Source: Blastomonas fulva (GTDB lineage Bacteria > Pseudomonadota > Alphaproteobacteria > Sphingomonadales > Sphingomonadaceae). From it: 64,000 bases of DNA. Where the stretch lies: the NCBI RefSeq assembly GCF_003431825.1, contig NZ_CP020083.1, positions 2,828,501 through 2,892,500 of the forward strand, given 5' to 3'. This document shows positions 49,956 to 59,158 of this stretch, in pieces (within the stretch, counting starts at the first letter, position 1; each line of letters starts with the position of its first letter). The position numbers and the translations under genes are program-made. Below the pieces are notes generated by a model. It was not told the DNA's origin and did not search any database. It saw only the letters and a program-made list of their open reading frames with translations.

Positions 49956-50414
49956 ATGAACGCAATTTCTGCGCAGGAAATGCAGGGCAAGGTCGGAGAG
50001 ACCCTGGGTACATCCGAATGGCTGCTGGTTGACCAAGAGATGATCAACAAGTTTGCCGATGCCACCGGCGACCACCAGTTCATTCACGTGAACGAGGAGA
50101 TGGCCAAGATGACGCCGTTCGGCGGCACGATCGCGCACGGTTTTCTCACCCTGTCGCTGTTCCCGGTGCTGATGGCCAAGTCCGATTGCCCCCGCGTCGA
50201 GGGCGTTAAGATGGGCGTCAACTATGGCGGCAACAAGGTTCGCTTCCTGGCACCGGTGCGCTCGGGCAAGAAGGTCCGCGGCCATTTCAAGCTGCTCGAG
50301 CTGGAGGAAAAGCGCCCCGGCCAGTGGCAGCAGACGCTCGAATTCACCGTCGAGATCGAAGGCGAGGACAAGCCCGCCGTGATGGCCGAGTGGATCAGCC
50401 AGTTTTTTGTGTGA
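49956..50414 (+). CDS. MaoC-family enoyl-CoA hydratase
   Basis: MaoC-type (R)-specific enoyl-CoA hydratases supply (R)-3-hydroxyacyl-CoA for polyester or fatty-acid metabolism. The 152-residue protein has the catalytic pattern ATGDHQFIHVNEEMA with the Asp/His pair (Asp39 and His44). The hydratase signature FGGTIAHGFLTLSL also fits. The family is close to FabZ/PhaJ-like proteins. GGAGAG precedes the ATG. It is 51 bases before a thiolase gene. Confidence 0.92.
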   Translation: MNAISAQEMQGKVGETLGTSEWLLVDQEMINKFADATGDHQFIHVNEEMAKMTPFGGTIAHGFLTLSLFPVLMAKSDCPRVEGVKMGVNYGGNKVRFLAPVRSGKKVRGHFKLLELEEKRPGQWQQTLEFTVEIEGEDKPAVMAEWISQFFV

Positions 50415-50465
50415 TTGATTGGCGGCAGGCGACCATCGCCCACCGCCAGACAAGGGAGAATATTC

Positions 50466-51641
50466 ATGCGTGATGCAGTTATCGTTTCCACCGCCCGTAC
50501 GCCGATCGGCAAGGCCTATCGCGGCGGGTTCAACGCCACCCCGTCGCCGACGCTGGCCGCGCATTCGATCCGCGCCGCCGTCGAGCGCGCCGGCATCGAA
50601 GGCGGCGAAGTCGACGATGTCGTTTATGGCGCTGCGCTTCAGCAGGGCGTGCAGCACACCATCGGCCGCACTGCCGCGCTGCGTGCGGGCCTGCCCGTCA
50701 CCGTTGCCGGCATGTCGATCGACCGTCAGTGCTCGTCGGGCGTGATGTCGATTGCTACCGCGGCCAAGCAGATCATCGTTGATCGCATGGACATCGTTGT
50801 TGCTGGCGGCGTCGAATCCATCTCGATGGTGCAGACCCCCGAAATGCGCGTCGCGCCCGATCCGGAACTGCTGGCGATGCACAACGACGTGTACATGCCG
50901 ATGCTGCAGACCGCAGAGACCGTCGCCAAGCGCTACAACATCAGCCGCGATCGCCAGGACGAATATGCCTATCGTTCGCAGATGCGCACTGCTGCCGCGC
51001 AGGCTGCCGGCAAGTTCGATGACGAAATCATCCCCGTAAAGGCGAAGATGGCGTTCAAGAACAAGGAAACCGGCGAGGTCACGATGACCGATGTCGAAGT
51101 GACCAAGGACGAAGGCAACCGCGCCGACACCACGCTCGAGGGCCTGAAGGGTCTGCAGCCGGTCATGGGTCCGGGCATGAACATCACCGCGGGCAATGCC
51201 AGCCAGCTGTCGGACGGCGCATCGTCGTGCGTGATCATGGAATCCAAGATCGCCGAGCAGAAGGGCCTGCAGCCCTTGGGCCGCTATGTCGGCATGGCTG
51301 CTGCCGGTACGGAGCCCGATGAGATGGGCATTGGCCCCGTGTTCGCGGTGCCGCAGCTGCTCAAGCGCTTTGGCCTCAAGATGGACGATATCGGCCTTTG
51401 GGAGCTGAACGAGGCGTTCGCGGTGCAGGTGCTGTACTGCCAGGACGTGCTGGGCATCCCCGACGAGTTGCTCAACGTCAACGGCGGCTCGATCTCGATC
51501 GGCCACCCGTATGGCATGACCGGCGCCCGCTGCACCGGCCACGCGCTGATCGAAGGCAAGCGTCGCGGTGCGAAGTATGTCGTGGTGACGATGTGCGTGG
51601 GCGGCGGCATGGGCGCTGCCGGTCTGTTCGAGGTCTTCTGA
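50466..51641 (+). CDS. Acetyl-CoA C-acyltransferase (thiolase)
   Basis: Thiolases cleave or condense acyl-CoA. The 391-residue protein has the nucleophile Cys89 ([11 protein letters not shown]), the catalytic His347 ([11 protein letters not shown]) and the general-acid Cys377 ([13 protein letters not shown]). Degradative and biosynthetic thiolases cannot be told apart from sequence alone; the MaoC neighbour suggests fatty-acid or PHA metabolism. An in-frame sequence upstream (50415-50465) is not a likely start. A terminator follows. Confidence 0.94.
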   Translation: MRDAVIVSTARTPIGKAYRGGFNATPSPTLAAHSIRAAVERAGIEGGEVDDVVYGAALQQGVQHTIGRTAALRAGLPVTVAGMSIDRQCSSGVMSIATAAKQIIVDRMDIVVAGGVESISMVQTPEMRVAPDPELLAMHNDVYMPMLQTAETVAKRYNISRDRQDEYAYRSQMRTAAAQAAGKFDDEIIPVKAKMAFKNKETGEVTMTDVEVTKDEGNRADTTLEGLKGLQPVMGPGMNITAGNASQLSDGASSCVIMESKIAEQKGLQPLGRYVGMAAAGTEPDEMGIGPVFAVPQLLKRFGLKMDDIGLWELNEAFAVQVLYCQDVLGIPDELLNVNGGSISIGHPYGMTGARCTGHALIEGKRRGAKYVVVTMCVGGGMGAAGLFEVF

Positions 51642-51668
51642 CCTCAACGCGATGTTCGCAACAATTCG

Positions 51669-51704
51669 ACCCCGCCTCGGCCTCAACGCCGGGGCGGGGT
51701 TTTT
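51669..51704 (+). terminator. Rho-independent terminator after thiolase gene
   Basis: The stem ACCCCGCCTCGGC (51669-51681) with GCCGGGGCGGGGT (51688-51700) has one wobble pair, a six-base loop and a following TTTTG. It lies 28 bases after the thiolase stop and is the expected end of the MaoC-thiolase transcript. Confidence 0.9.
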
Positions 51705-51785
51705 GTTGGGTCGGTTGGGCGCGCAGGCTGGAACGGGATTCAGCTCCAGTCGTAACCCCCTGTACAACCTACAGGAGCTTTCCCC

Positions 51786-52286
51786 ATGTCCGATCCCGCA
51801 ACCCAGTCCGATACGTCAGAAGCGCTCGACGCCTTTTGGAGCGCGCTTGAAAGCAGCCCGTTCCTGATGCTTGGCCTGCCCGCGCAGGTGGCACACTCGA
51901 TGCCGATGACCGCGCAGTTCGATGGCCGCCACGGCCCGATCTGGTTCTACGGCTCGCGCTCCAGCCGCCTGGTCGAAGGCCTGACCTCGACCAACGACGC
52001 GATGGCGCAGTATGTCGGCGAAGGCCACAAGCTGTTCGCGTGCATCTCGGGCATGCTGACGATCGACAACAACCCGGCCATTATCGACAAGTTCTGGTCG
52101 AACACCGTCGAAGCCTGGTACGCGCAGGGCAAGTCCGATCCCGATCTGGTGATGCTGCGTTTCGACCCGGCCAATATCGAAATCTGGCAGGCCGATCTGT
52201 CGCTGATGGGCAAGCTCAAGATGATGTTCGGCGGGACGATGAAGTCGCAGGATGTCCAGGGCAAGCATGTCGAAACCGCGCTCTGA
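51786..52286 (+). CDS. FMN-binding split-barrel (general stress/pyridoxamine oxidase-like) protein
   Basis: The 166-residue protein resembles the general stress protein 26 type of the pyridoxamine 5'-phosphate oxidase-like family. It has a central IWFYGSRSSRLVEG strand/loop, a KLFACISGMLTIDNNPAIIDKFWS block and a helical C-terminus with FDPANIEIWQADLSLMGKLKMMF. Such proteins bind FMN or heme; the catalysed reaction is unknown. It stands alone between two transcription units. Confidence 0.85.
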   Translation: MSDPATQSDTSEALDAFWSALESSPFLMLGLPAQVAHSMPMTAQFDGRHGPIWFYGSRSSRLVEGLTSTNDAMAQYVGEGHKLFACISGMLTIDNNPAIIDKFWSNTVEAWYAQGKSDPDLVMLRFDPANIEIWQADLSLMGKLKMMFGGTMKSQDVQGKHVETAL

Positions 52287-52349
52287 CGGTTTTGTTCTGA
52301 TCCCATTCGCAGCCGCTCGTCCGGGATGACCGGGCGGGCGGCTGTGCGT

Positions 52350-53321
52350 TCAGCCGGGCAGGCCGATCGTGCCGCCGGCAAAGGTGAAGCCGCCGTCACG
52401 GTCTTGCGCCAGCAGCGCCGGTCCGTCGAGATCGACCCAGTCTGCGGTCTGCGCGAGGTGGAACGCCGGATGGATCCCCAGGCTGGTGGACAGCATGCAG
52501 CCCACCATCGTCTTGAGCCCTCGGGCCTTGGCAGTCTCGCTGAGCCGCAGCGCCTCGGTGAGCCCGCCTGCCTTGTCCAGCTTGATGTTGACCGCCTGAA
52601 ACAGGCCGGCAACCCGTTCGATGTCTTCTGCGACGTGACAGCTTTCGTCGGCGCAGAAGGGCAGCGACGAAACCCTGCCATCAAGCGCCTCTTCCAGCCC
52701 GGCCTCGACCGGTTGCTCGATCAGTTCCACGCCGAGCTTCTTCAGCGCCGCGGTCATTTCCTCGAGATTGACATCGCCCCATGCCTCGTTGGCATCGATG
52801 ATCAGGCGCGCGTCCGGCGCGCCGATGCGGACGGCGGCAACCCGCAACAAATCATCCTCGCCGTTGAGCTTGAGCTTGAGCAGCGGATATCCCTGCGCCG
52901 CGGCCTTGGCGGCATCGATCTTCATCGTTTCAGGGTCGTTGAGTGAAATGGTGTAGGCGGTGACCAGCGGCTTTGGTTCGGGGAGGCCCGCCAGCTGCCA
53001 CAGCGGCGTTCCCGTCGCGCGCACCTCCAGATCCCACAACGCAGCATCCAGCGCGTTGCGCGCCGCGCCTTCCATCATGGTCTTGAGCAGGTCTTCGCGG
53101 GTGAGCGGGCGGTTCTGGCGGCCGCGCGTCTCGATCGCTTCGGCACACAGCTCGGCAGTCTCGCCCTCGTAATAGATCGGGGTACCTTCGCCGCGGCCGA
53201 CATGGGTGCCGTCGGTCACCTCGCAGTAGACGACATCGACCGCGGTCTTGGCGCCCCGGCTGATGATGAAGCTGCCGGCAACGGCGAAATGCTCCACGCG
53301 AACGGTCTTGAGAGTGATCAT
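52350..53321 (-). CDS. Dipeptide epimerase (L-Ala-D/L-Glu epimerase, enolase superfamily)
   Basis: This 323-residue enolase-superfamily protein shows the epimerase pattern. KLKLNG has catalytic Lys149/Lys151, metal ligands Asp177 (DANEAW), Glu202 (IEQPVE) and Asp225 (CADESCH) follow, and the second-side Lys lies in NIKLDKAGG (about 248-250). It probably epimerises L-Ala-D/L-Glu from recycled cell-wall peptides. ATG 53321 is preferred; an in-frame ATG at 53363 would add an untypical signal-like N-terminus. Confidence 0.9.
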   Translation of the reverse strand: MITLKTVRVEHFAVAGSFIISRGAKTAVDVVYCEVTDGTHVGRGEGTPIYYEGETAELCAEAIETRGRQNRPLTREDLLKTMMEGAARNALDAALWDLEVRATGTPLWQLAGLPEPKPLVTAYTISLNDPETMKIDAAKAAAQGYPLLKLKLNGEDDLLRVAAVRIGAPDARLIIDANEAWGDVNLEEMTAALKKLGVELIEQPVEAGLEEALDGRVSSLPFCADESCHVAEDIERVAGLFQAVNIKLDKAGGLTEALRLSETAKARGLKTMVGCMLSTSLGIHPAFHLAQTADWVDLDGPALLAQDRDGGFTFAGGTIGLPG

Positions 53322-53390
53322 GCGCGCCCGATAGGCGGCAAGGGCAGGGGCGGCAAGGCACAAACGCCTGTCACCGCCCCCGACTTGCGA

Positions 53391-54611
53391 TCAGTTGTGC
53401 GAGGCGATCCAGTCCTCGACTACCGGCGCGATCCGCTCGCGCCATTTGCTGCCATTGAAGATGCCATAATGGCCGACGCTTTCGGCCATCAGGTACTTCT
53501 TCTTGGCCTTGGGCAGCTTGGGTGCGAGCGTCAGCGCGGCACGGGTCTGACCCAGCCCGCTGATGTCGTCGCGCTCGCCTTCGATTGCCAGCATGGCAAC
53601 GTCGGTGATCGCGCCGGGATCGATGCGCTTGCCCCGATGCATGAACTCGCCCTTGGGCAGGCTGTGCGTCTGGAACACGTTCTCCACCGTCTGCAGATAG
53701 AATTCGGCGGTCATGTCGCAGACCGAACGGTACTCGTCATAGAAGTCCTTGGCGGCATCGGCGCTCTCGCCATCGCCCGCCACCAGATGCTTGTACATCT
53801 CCCAGTGGCTCATCATGTGGTTGCCCAAGTTCATCGACATGAAGCCGGTGAGCTGCATGAAGCCGGGATAGACCTTGCGCCCTGCGCCTTTGTACTGGAA
53901 CGGCACCTTGGCGATGACATTGTGCTCGAACCAGGCCAGCGGGCGCTGGGTCGCCATGGTGTTGACCGCGGTTGGCGCTTCGCGCGTGTCGATCGGTCCG
54001 CCCATCATCGTCAGCGTCCTGGGGCGGCACGGGTGCTTGTCGGCCGACATCAGCGCGGCAGCGGCAAAGCTGGGCACCGAAGGCTGGCACACAGCAAGCA
54101 TATGCGCGCCGGGGCCGATATGCTCGAGGAAGCCGACCAGATAGTCGATATAGTCGTCGAGATCGAACCGGCCTTCCTTGAGCGGTACGTCACGCGCATC
54201 TGCCCAGTCGGTGATGTAGACCTCGTGCTTGGGGATCATCCGCGCCACGGTGCCGCGCAGCAGCGTGGCATAATGGCCCGACATCGGCGCGACGATCAGA
54301 AGCCGCGGTGCATCCTTGGGCAGCTTTTCATGGCGAAAGCGCAGCAGATCGCCGAACGGGCGTTCGAGCACGACGTCTTCCTGCACCGCGCTTGGGGCAC
54401 CGTCGATATCGACGCTGGTGATACCGAAACCCGGCTTGCCGTAAGGAGCGGACGCATGCGCGAACACTTCGAGCGCTGAGGCCATGATCGGCTGTCCGCC
54501 GAAAAAGGTCATCGGATTGAGCGGGCTGTTGAGCATGTTCGCGCCCATGGTCGCGATCGCGCTCGCGCTCGATAGGAACGAGCGTTGAAGTTCATAAGCG
54601 TGGTAAAGCAT
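53391..54611 (-). CDS. phaZ: Intracellular polyhydroxyalkanoate depolymerase
   Basis: PhaZ hydrolyses stored polyhydroxyalkanoate granules. The 406-residue protein matches the intracellular PhaZ type, with the catalytic Cys175 in the lipase-box-like AVCQPSVP instead of a serine. Other typical parts are VFAHASAPYGKP, the ITDWADARDVP block and VGHYGIFNGSKWRERI near the C-terminal histidine. The start at 54611 is set by the MLYHAYELQR opening. It is divergent from an ABC exporter gene, with 273 bases between the starts. Confidence 0.94.
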   Translation of the reverse strand: MLYHAYELQRSFLSSASAIATMGANMLNSPLNPMTFFGGQPIMASALEVFAHASAPYGKPGFGITSVDIDGAPSAVQEDVVLERPFGDLLRFRHEKLPKDAPRLLIVAPMSGHYATLLRGTVARMIPKHEVYITDWADARDVPLKEGRFDLDDYIDYLVGFLEHIGPGAHMLAVCQPSVPSFAAAALMSADKHPCRPRTLTMMGGPIDTREAPTAVNTMATQRPLAWFEHNVIAKVPFQYKGAGRKVYPGFMQLTGFMSMNLGNHMMSHWEMYKHLVAGDGESADAAKDFYDEYRSVCDMTAEFYLQTVENVFQTHSLPKGEFMHRGKRIDPGAITDVAMLAIEGERDDISGLGQTRAALTLAPKLPKAKKKYLMAESVGHYGIFNGSKWRERIAPVVEDWIASHN

Positions 54612-54884
54612 GTAATTCCCCTGCAAACCCCCGTGTCCGCTTGGTGCGGCTCTGTTCGGAGGCCTCTCGCCTAGCAATGTTGCGCTGCACCAATAAAAAT
54701 ACAAGCCATTTACGCGCAACCCGGCCTTCGGGTTGCCTGGGTGAAGTCTTGCATAGACCGGTTAACGCATCGGTTACAGCGACTTGGCCGGGTGTAAAAT
54801 CGGCGCCTTAGCCAGGGCTGCGGCGATGCCAGGCGTCACCCAAAATCGTTGAGTGGGGAAGTCAGGCCTGCTAGGCGCTCTGTC

Positions 54885-56759
54885 ATGGCGGAAACACATA
54901 TTTCACCGGCCTCGCAAGTGGCTGTACCCGATCAAGCAAGCGCATCTGTTCCGGCTGTTGCCGATGATGCCGCTCCCGCCAAGGGCAAGCGGGGAAATCC
55001 GCGCCAGCTGGGCAATCTGGCGATGATCATGCGCTTTGCATCGGCTTATCCCCGGCAGATCGCGTGTGCCATGCTGGCGCTGGCGGTGGCAGCAGGTGCG
55101 ACTCTCGCCATCCCGGCCGGGTTCAAGATGGTCATCGACCGCGGATTCGATGCTGGCGGCAGCACCGAGGATATCGGCCGCTGGTTCCGCTATCTGTTCA
55201 TGATCACCGTTGTGCTGGGCATGTCGACGGCACTGCGCTTCTATTTCGTGTCATGGCTGGGTGAACGCGTGGTCGCCGACATCCGGCTGGCGGTGCAGCG
55301 CAACCTGCTGAAACTGGCGCCCAGCTTCTTCGAAACCAACCGCCCGTCCGAAATCGCCTCGCGCATGACCTCGGACACCGCGATCGTCGAACAGGTCGTC
55401 GGCACGACCGTCTCGGTGGCGCTGCGCAACCTGGTCGTCGGAATCGGCGGGATCGCCTATCTGTTTTCGCTGGCCCCCAAGCTCACCGGCATGCTGCTGC
55501 TCGGCATTCCGGTTATCGTGCTGCCAATCGTGTTTATCGGCCGCAAGCTTGAGAAGGTCGCCCGCTCGAGCCAGGACCGCGTGGCCAATGTCGGCGCGAC
55601 GATCACCGAGGTGCTCGCGGCGATGAAGATCGTCCAGGCCTTCGGGCAGGAAGACCGCGAGGCCGCGCGCTTCGGCGACGCGGTGGAAACCACCTTTGCC
55701 ACCGCCCGCCGCCGTATCACGCTGCGCGCCAGCCTGACCGCGGTCGTGATCACGCTGATCTTCGGTGCGATCACCATGATCATGTGGCAGGGCGCGGTCG
55801 ATGTCATCGAGGGACGCCTGTCGGGCGGCGATATCGCAGCGTTCGTTCTGACCGGCGGGCTGGTCGCTGGCGCTTTCGGGGCGCTGACCGAGGTCTATGG
55901 CGATCTCCTGCGCGCAGGGGGGGCTGCCGGACGATTGAACGAGCTGCTCAACGAACAGCCCGAAATCCGCGCGCCTGCGAGCCCCATCGTGCTGCCCGTG
56001 CCGCCGCGCGGCCAGATCAGCTTCCAGAACGTCAGCTTTGCCTACCCCACCCGGCCCGAGACGCTGGCGCTCAGGGATTTCTCGCTTCAGGTGTCGCCGG
56101 GCGAGACCGTGGCGATCGTGGGTCCTTCGGGCGCGGGCAAGTCCACCTTGTTCCAGCTCGCGCAGCGCTTCTACGATCCGCAGGCAGGCTCCGTCCGGAT
56201 AGACGGCGTTGCCTTGCCCTCGGCCGATCCCGAAGCGATCCGCCAGCGCATGGCGTTCGTCCCGCAGGACAGCGTGCTCTTCGCGGCCAGCGCGCGCGAC
56301 AATCTGCGTTATGGCAACTGGACCGCGACCGACGAGCAGATCTGGGACGCGGCCCGCGCCGCCAATGCCGAAGAATTCCTGCGCAAGCTGCCCGAGGGTC
56401 TCGACAGCTATCTGGGCGAGGGCGGCGCGAGGCTTTCGGGCGGCCAGCGTCAGCGCATCTCGATCGCACGTGCGCTGCTGCGCAACGCGCCGATCCTGCT
56501 GCTCGACGAGGCAACTTCCGCGCTCGATGCCGAGAGCGAAAAATTGGTCCAGAATGCGCTCGAACGGCTGATGCAGGGTCGCACCACGCTGGTGATCGCG
56601 CACCGGCTGGCGACGATCCGCTCGGCTGACCGCATCATCGTGATGAGCGACGGGGCGATTGTCGAGCAGGGCACGCATGACGAACTGTCGGCGCGCAGCG
56701 GGCTGTACGCGCGGCTTTCCAGCCTGCAGTTCACCGAAGGGCCACTGGCGGCGGAGTGA
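54885..56759 (+). CDS. ABC transporter, ATP-binding and permease in one chain (MsbA-like exporter)
   Basis: This 624-residue half-transporter has an N-terminal polar region (about 35 residues), six transmembrane helices (about 60-350) and a C-terminal ATPase. Walker A is GPSGAGKST from residue 413, the signature LSGGQRQRIS from 517, and Walker B ILLLDEATS with Asp541 and Glu542; the H-loop is in VIAHRLAT. It resembles lipid or drug exporters that work as homodimers. ATG 54885 is the likely start; the frame runs back to a TTG at 54849. The substrate is unknown. Confidence 0.93.
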   Translation: MAETHISPASQVAVPDQASASVPAVADDAAPAKGKRGNPRQLGNLAMIMRFASAYPRQIACAMLALAVAAGATLAIPAGFKMVIDRGFDAGGSTEDIGRWFRYLFMITVVLGMSTALRFYFVSWLGERVVADIRLAVQRNLLKLAPSFFETNRPSEIASRMTSDTAIVEQVVGTTVSVALRNLVVGIGGIAYLFSLAPKLTGMLLLGIPVIVLPIVFIGRKLEKVARSSQDRVANVGATITEVLAAMKIVQAFGQEDREAARFGDAVETTFATARRRITLRASLTAVVITLIFGAITMIMWQGAVDVIEGRLSGGDIAAFVLTGGLVAGAFGALTEVYGDLLRAGGAAGRLNELLNEQPEIRAPASPIVLPVPPRGQISFQNVSFAYPTRPETLALRDFSLQVSPGETVAIVGPSGAGKSTLFQLAQRFYDPQAGSVRIDGVALPSADPEAIRQRMAFVPQDSVLFAASARDNLRYGNWTATDEQIWDAARAANAEEFLRKLPEGLDSYLGEGGARLSGGQRQRISIARALLRNAPILLLDEATSALDAESEKLVQNALERLMQGRTTLVIAHRLATIRSADRIIVMSDGAIVEQGTHDELSARSGLYARLSSLQFTEGPLAAE

Positions 56760-56817
56760 TCGCCGTGATCGACCTTCCAGTCCCCTTGTCCAGTCGCTCG
56801 CTCCGGATGCACGCCCC

Positions 56818-57819
56818 ATGATGCGCCGCGCGCTTGCGGTGCTGTCGCTGCTGTTCTTTCTGGGTACTGGCGCGTTCGTCGCCGATTCCCCGGTTCCGCC
56901 CAACACCAGCCAGCAGATCACCCTGAAGCGGCCGCTGGACCTGCCTACGCTGCCCCACAGGTTGGGCAACGGTCCGCTGACTCTGGTGGACGGGTGGGAG
57001 CTCGAAAGCGAGAACAGCGAATTCGGCGGGTTCTCGGCGCTGCACGCTATGGGCGATGGCCGGCTGCTGGCGCTGAGCGATGCCGCCATCCTCGCAGGCT
57101 TTACCATTCGCGACAGCGCGGTGACCCATGACAGCTTCATCGCGCCGTTGCCGGTGCGCAAGGGCGAGCGAAGCACCAAGGTCGACCAGGATTCCGAAAG
57201 CATGGCGCATGATCCGGTGTCCGGGCGGTTCTGGATCGGCTTCGAACAGCGCCACCGCATCCGCCGCTACTCGCCGGCGTTCGCGCGGGCAGAGGCGACC
57301 GGCAGGCCCAAGGCCATGATCGGTTGGCCCAAGAACGGCGGGGCGGAGGCGCTGCTGCGGCGCGCGGATGGCAGCTTCCTGGTGTTCTCCGAGTCGCGCT
57401 CGGTGCGCCCCGGGGTGACGGTGGGACTGATCTACGCGACCGATCCGGCAGAGCCCGGCGCACAGGCGAGGGCGTTCGCTTATCGCGCTCCGGAAGGATA
57501 CCGGATCACCGATATCGCAGCGTTGCCCGATGGACGGCTGCTCGCGCTGCATCGCCGCTTCAATTATATCAGCGGAGTCAGCGCCAAGATCGGCATCATC
57601 GCGGCGGACGCGATTGCGCCGGGAGTGCTTGTGACACCCAAGGTCATCGCAACCCTGCAGCCGCCGTTTCCGGTCGACAACATGGAAGGGATCGCGGTGG
57701 ATCGCGAGCGCGGCCGGACCATCGTCTGGCTGGTGGCGGATGACAATTATCTGAGCGTGCAGCGAAGCCTGCTGCTGAAATTCGAGTTCAGCGAGGCGAG
57801 CGTTTCGCCACGATCTTGA
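56818..57819 (+). CDS. Esterase-like phytase-family protein (exported)
   Basis: The 333-residue protein resembles the 'esterase-like activity of phytase' family, a beta-propeller type. It has a signal peptide (ALAVLSLLFFLGTGAFVAD), a SENSEFGGFSALHAMGDGRLLALSD block and SMAHDPVSGRFWIGFEQRHRI. A C-terminal NMEGIAVDRERGRTIVWLVADDNY resembles the metal-binding strands of the family. The substrate is unknown. It begins 58 bases after the ABC exporter gene. Its final 32 bases overlap, tail to tail, the last bases of the minus-strand RidA-like gene. Confidence 0.86.
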   Translation: MMRRALAVLSLLFFLGTGAFVADSPVPPNTSQQITLKRPLDLPTLPHRLGNGPLTLVDGWELESENSEFGGFSALHAMGDGRLLALSDAAILAGFTIRDSAVTHDSFIAPLPVRKGERSTKVDQDSESMAHDPVSGRFWIGFEQRHRIRRYSPAFARAEATGRPKAMIGWPKNGGAEALLRRADGSFLVFSESRSVRPGVTVGLIYATDPAEPGAQARAFAYRAPEGYRITDIAALPDGRLLALHRRFNYISGVSAKIGIIAADAIAPGVLVTPKVIATLQPPFPVDNMEGIAVDRERGRTIVWLVADDNYLSVQRSLLLKFEFSEASVSPRS

Positions 57820-58255
57820 TCTCGGTCTTGCCTTCGGGGAGATAGAGGCGGCTCACCTGGATGGCGGTCCATGCCGGGAAGGGCGGTGCCAGATACTGCT
57901 TCTGCACCGCGGACATCGGCCCGATCTGCTTTTCGATATCGGTGTGATAGCTGGTGACGTCGATGACGTCCTCCCAGCTTGAGCCTGCGCGGATCAGGAT
58001 GCCGCTGATCCGGCGATAGGCAGCGTTGAAGGCTGCCTCATCGGCATCGGGGCCAACCACGATGCCGGACAGATAGATGGTGCCATCCCGCAGGATGACC
58101 GCATCGCTGAAACCCGCGCTCTCCTGAAAGGCGCGTTCTTCTGCATTTTCGGAATAAAGCACTTCTGCGGTCGTGCGCGACCCCGCGAGGGCGGGATGCG
58201 ACACAACCGAAAGGGCCAGCGCGCTTGCAATCAGCAAGGCGCGCTGGCGGGCCAT
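57788..58255 (-). CDS. Exported RidA-family protein
   Basis: RidA proteins hydrolyse reactive enamine/imine intermediates, normally in the cytoplasm. The 155-residue protein has the RidA core (SGIVVGPDADEAAFNAAYRRISGIL, WEDVIDVTSYHTDI and PAWTAIQVSRLYLPEGKTEIKIVA). It also has an N-terminal signal peptide (ALLIASALALSVVSHPALAG), so it should be exported. Its start is two bases after the rpmB stop, which makes it part of the rpmB operon. The periplasmic location of a RidA protein is the odd feature. Confidence 0.88.
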   Translation of the reverse strand: MARQRALLIASALALSVVSHPALAGSRTTAEVLYSENAEERAFQESAGFSDAVILRDGTIYLSGIVVGPDADEAAFNAAYRRISGILIRAGSSWEDVIDVTSYHTDIEKQIGPMSAVQKQYLAPPFPAWTAIQVSRLYLPEGKTEIKIVAKRSPR

Positions 58256-58257
58256 GG

Positions 58258-58539
58258 TCAGGCCGCTGCCTTGTGCAGTTCGCGCTTGATCTTGGCAGCG
58301 CGAGCCGAGAGCTTTTCTTCGCTGGTCTTCAGCAGCCAGTTGTCGAGGCCGCCGACATGCTCCACCGAACGCAGACCTGCAGTCGATACGCGAAGCTTGA
58401 AGCTGCGATCCAGCTTTTCGCTCATCAGCGTGACGTTCTGCAGATTGGGCAGAAAAACGCGCTTGGTCTTGTTGTTGGCGTGGGACACATTGTGACCCAC
58501 CATCCGGCCCTTGCCGGTCAGTTCGCAAATCCGCGACAT
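58258..58539 (-). CDS. rpmB: 50S ribosomal protein L28
   Basis: This 93-residue protein is ribosomal protein L28, a large-subunit protein at the exit side. The [20 protein letters not shown] start and the [16 protein letters not shown] block are diagnostic, followed by [17 protein letters not shown]. It is longer than E. coli L28 because of a helical C-terminal tail, as is normal for alphaproteobacteria. The frame is also open far upstream, but that sequence belongs to the divergent tadA gene on the other strand. The RidA-like gene follows after two bases. Confidence 0.97.
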   Translation of the reverse strand: MSRICELTGKGRMVGHNVSHANNKTKRVFLPNLQNVTLMSEKLDRSFKLRVSTAGLRSVEHVGGLDNWLLKTSEEKLSARAAKIKRELHKAAA

Positions 58540-58689
58540 GGTGTAAGAATCCTGATGAAACGTTGTGTTTATGAAGGACGGGCGGTTAGCGTCAGACGAA
58601 GTCCAAGTCAACCTTTGCCAGCCGTCGAAGCCATCGCTATGCGCGAAAACCGCTGGCAGGGCAACAGCGTTGGCGGTAGTTGGCGCGAT

Positions 58690-59145
58690 ATGACGCTGGA
58701 CAATGCCCGAAAATTTGCCGAGCAGGCGCTGGAACTGGCCCGTCAGGCGGCAGCATTGGGCGAAGTGCCCGTCGGCGCCATCGTCGTTCATCAGGGCAGG
58801 GTGATCGGCCAGGGCCACAATCAGCCCCGCGCGCTCAACGATCCCACCGCGCATGCCGAGATCATGGCCATCCGTGCCGCGTGCGCTGCGCTCGGAACCG
58901 ACCGGCTTACGGGATGCGATCTGTGGGTGACGCTGGAGCCATGCGCGATGTGCGCGGGGGCCATTGCCCACGCCCGGATCGCAAGGCTGCATTATGCTGC
59001 GAGCGATCCCAAGGGCGGGGCGGTGGAGCATGGCCCGCGGCTGTTCCAGCAGCCTACCGTGCTGCACAAGCCCGAGGTCTATGCTGGGGTTGGCGCAGAA
59101 GATGCGGCAGCGCTGCTCAAGGCGTTTTTTGCCGAGCGCCGATAA
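58690..59145 (+). CDS. tadA: tRNA-adenosine deaminase
   Basis: TadA converts adenosine 34 of tRNA-Arg to inosine. The 151-residue protein has the zinc deaminase motifs HAEIMAI (His55 and the proton-shuttling Glu57) and PCAMCAGAI (Cys85 and Cys88). The [17 protein letters not shown] block also fits. ATG 58690 is preferred; the frame is open upstream with an in-frame ATG at 58639. The rpmB gene lies on the other strand, 150 bases away. Confidence 0.95.
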   Translation: MTLDNARKFAEQALELARQAAALGEVPVGAIVVHQGRVIGQGHNQPRALNDPTAHAEIMAIRAACAALGTDRLTGCDLWVTLEPCAMCAGAIAHARIARLHYAASDPKGGAVEHGPRLFQQPTVLHKPEVYAGVGAEDAAALLKAFFAERR

Positions 59146-59158
59146 GAAACGTTGCCGA

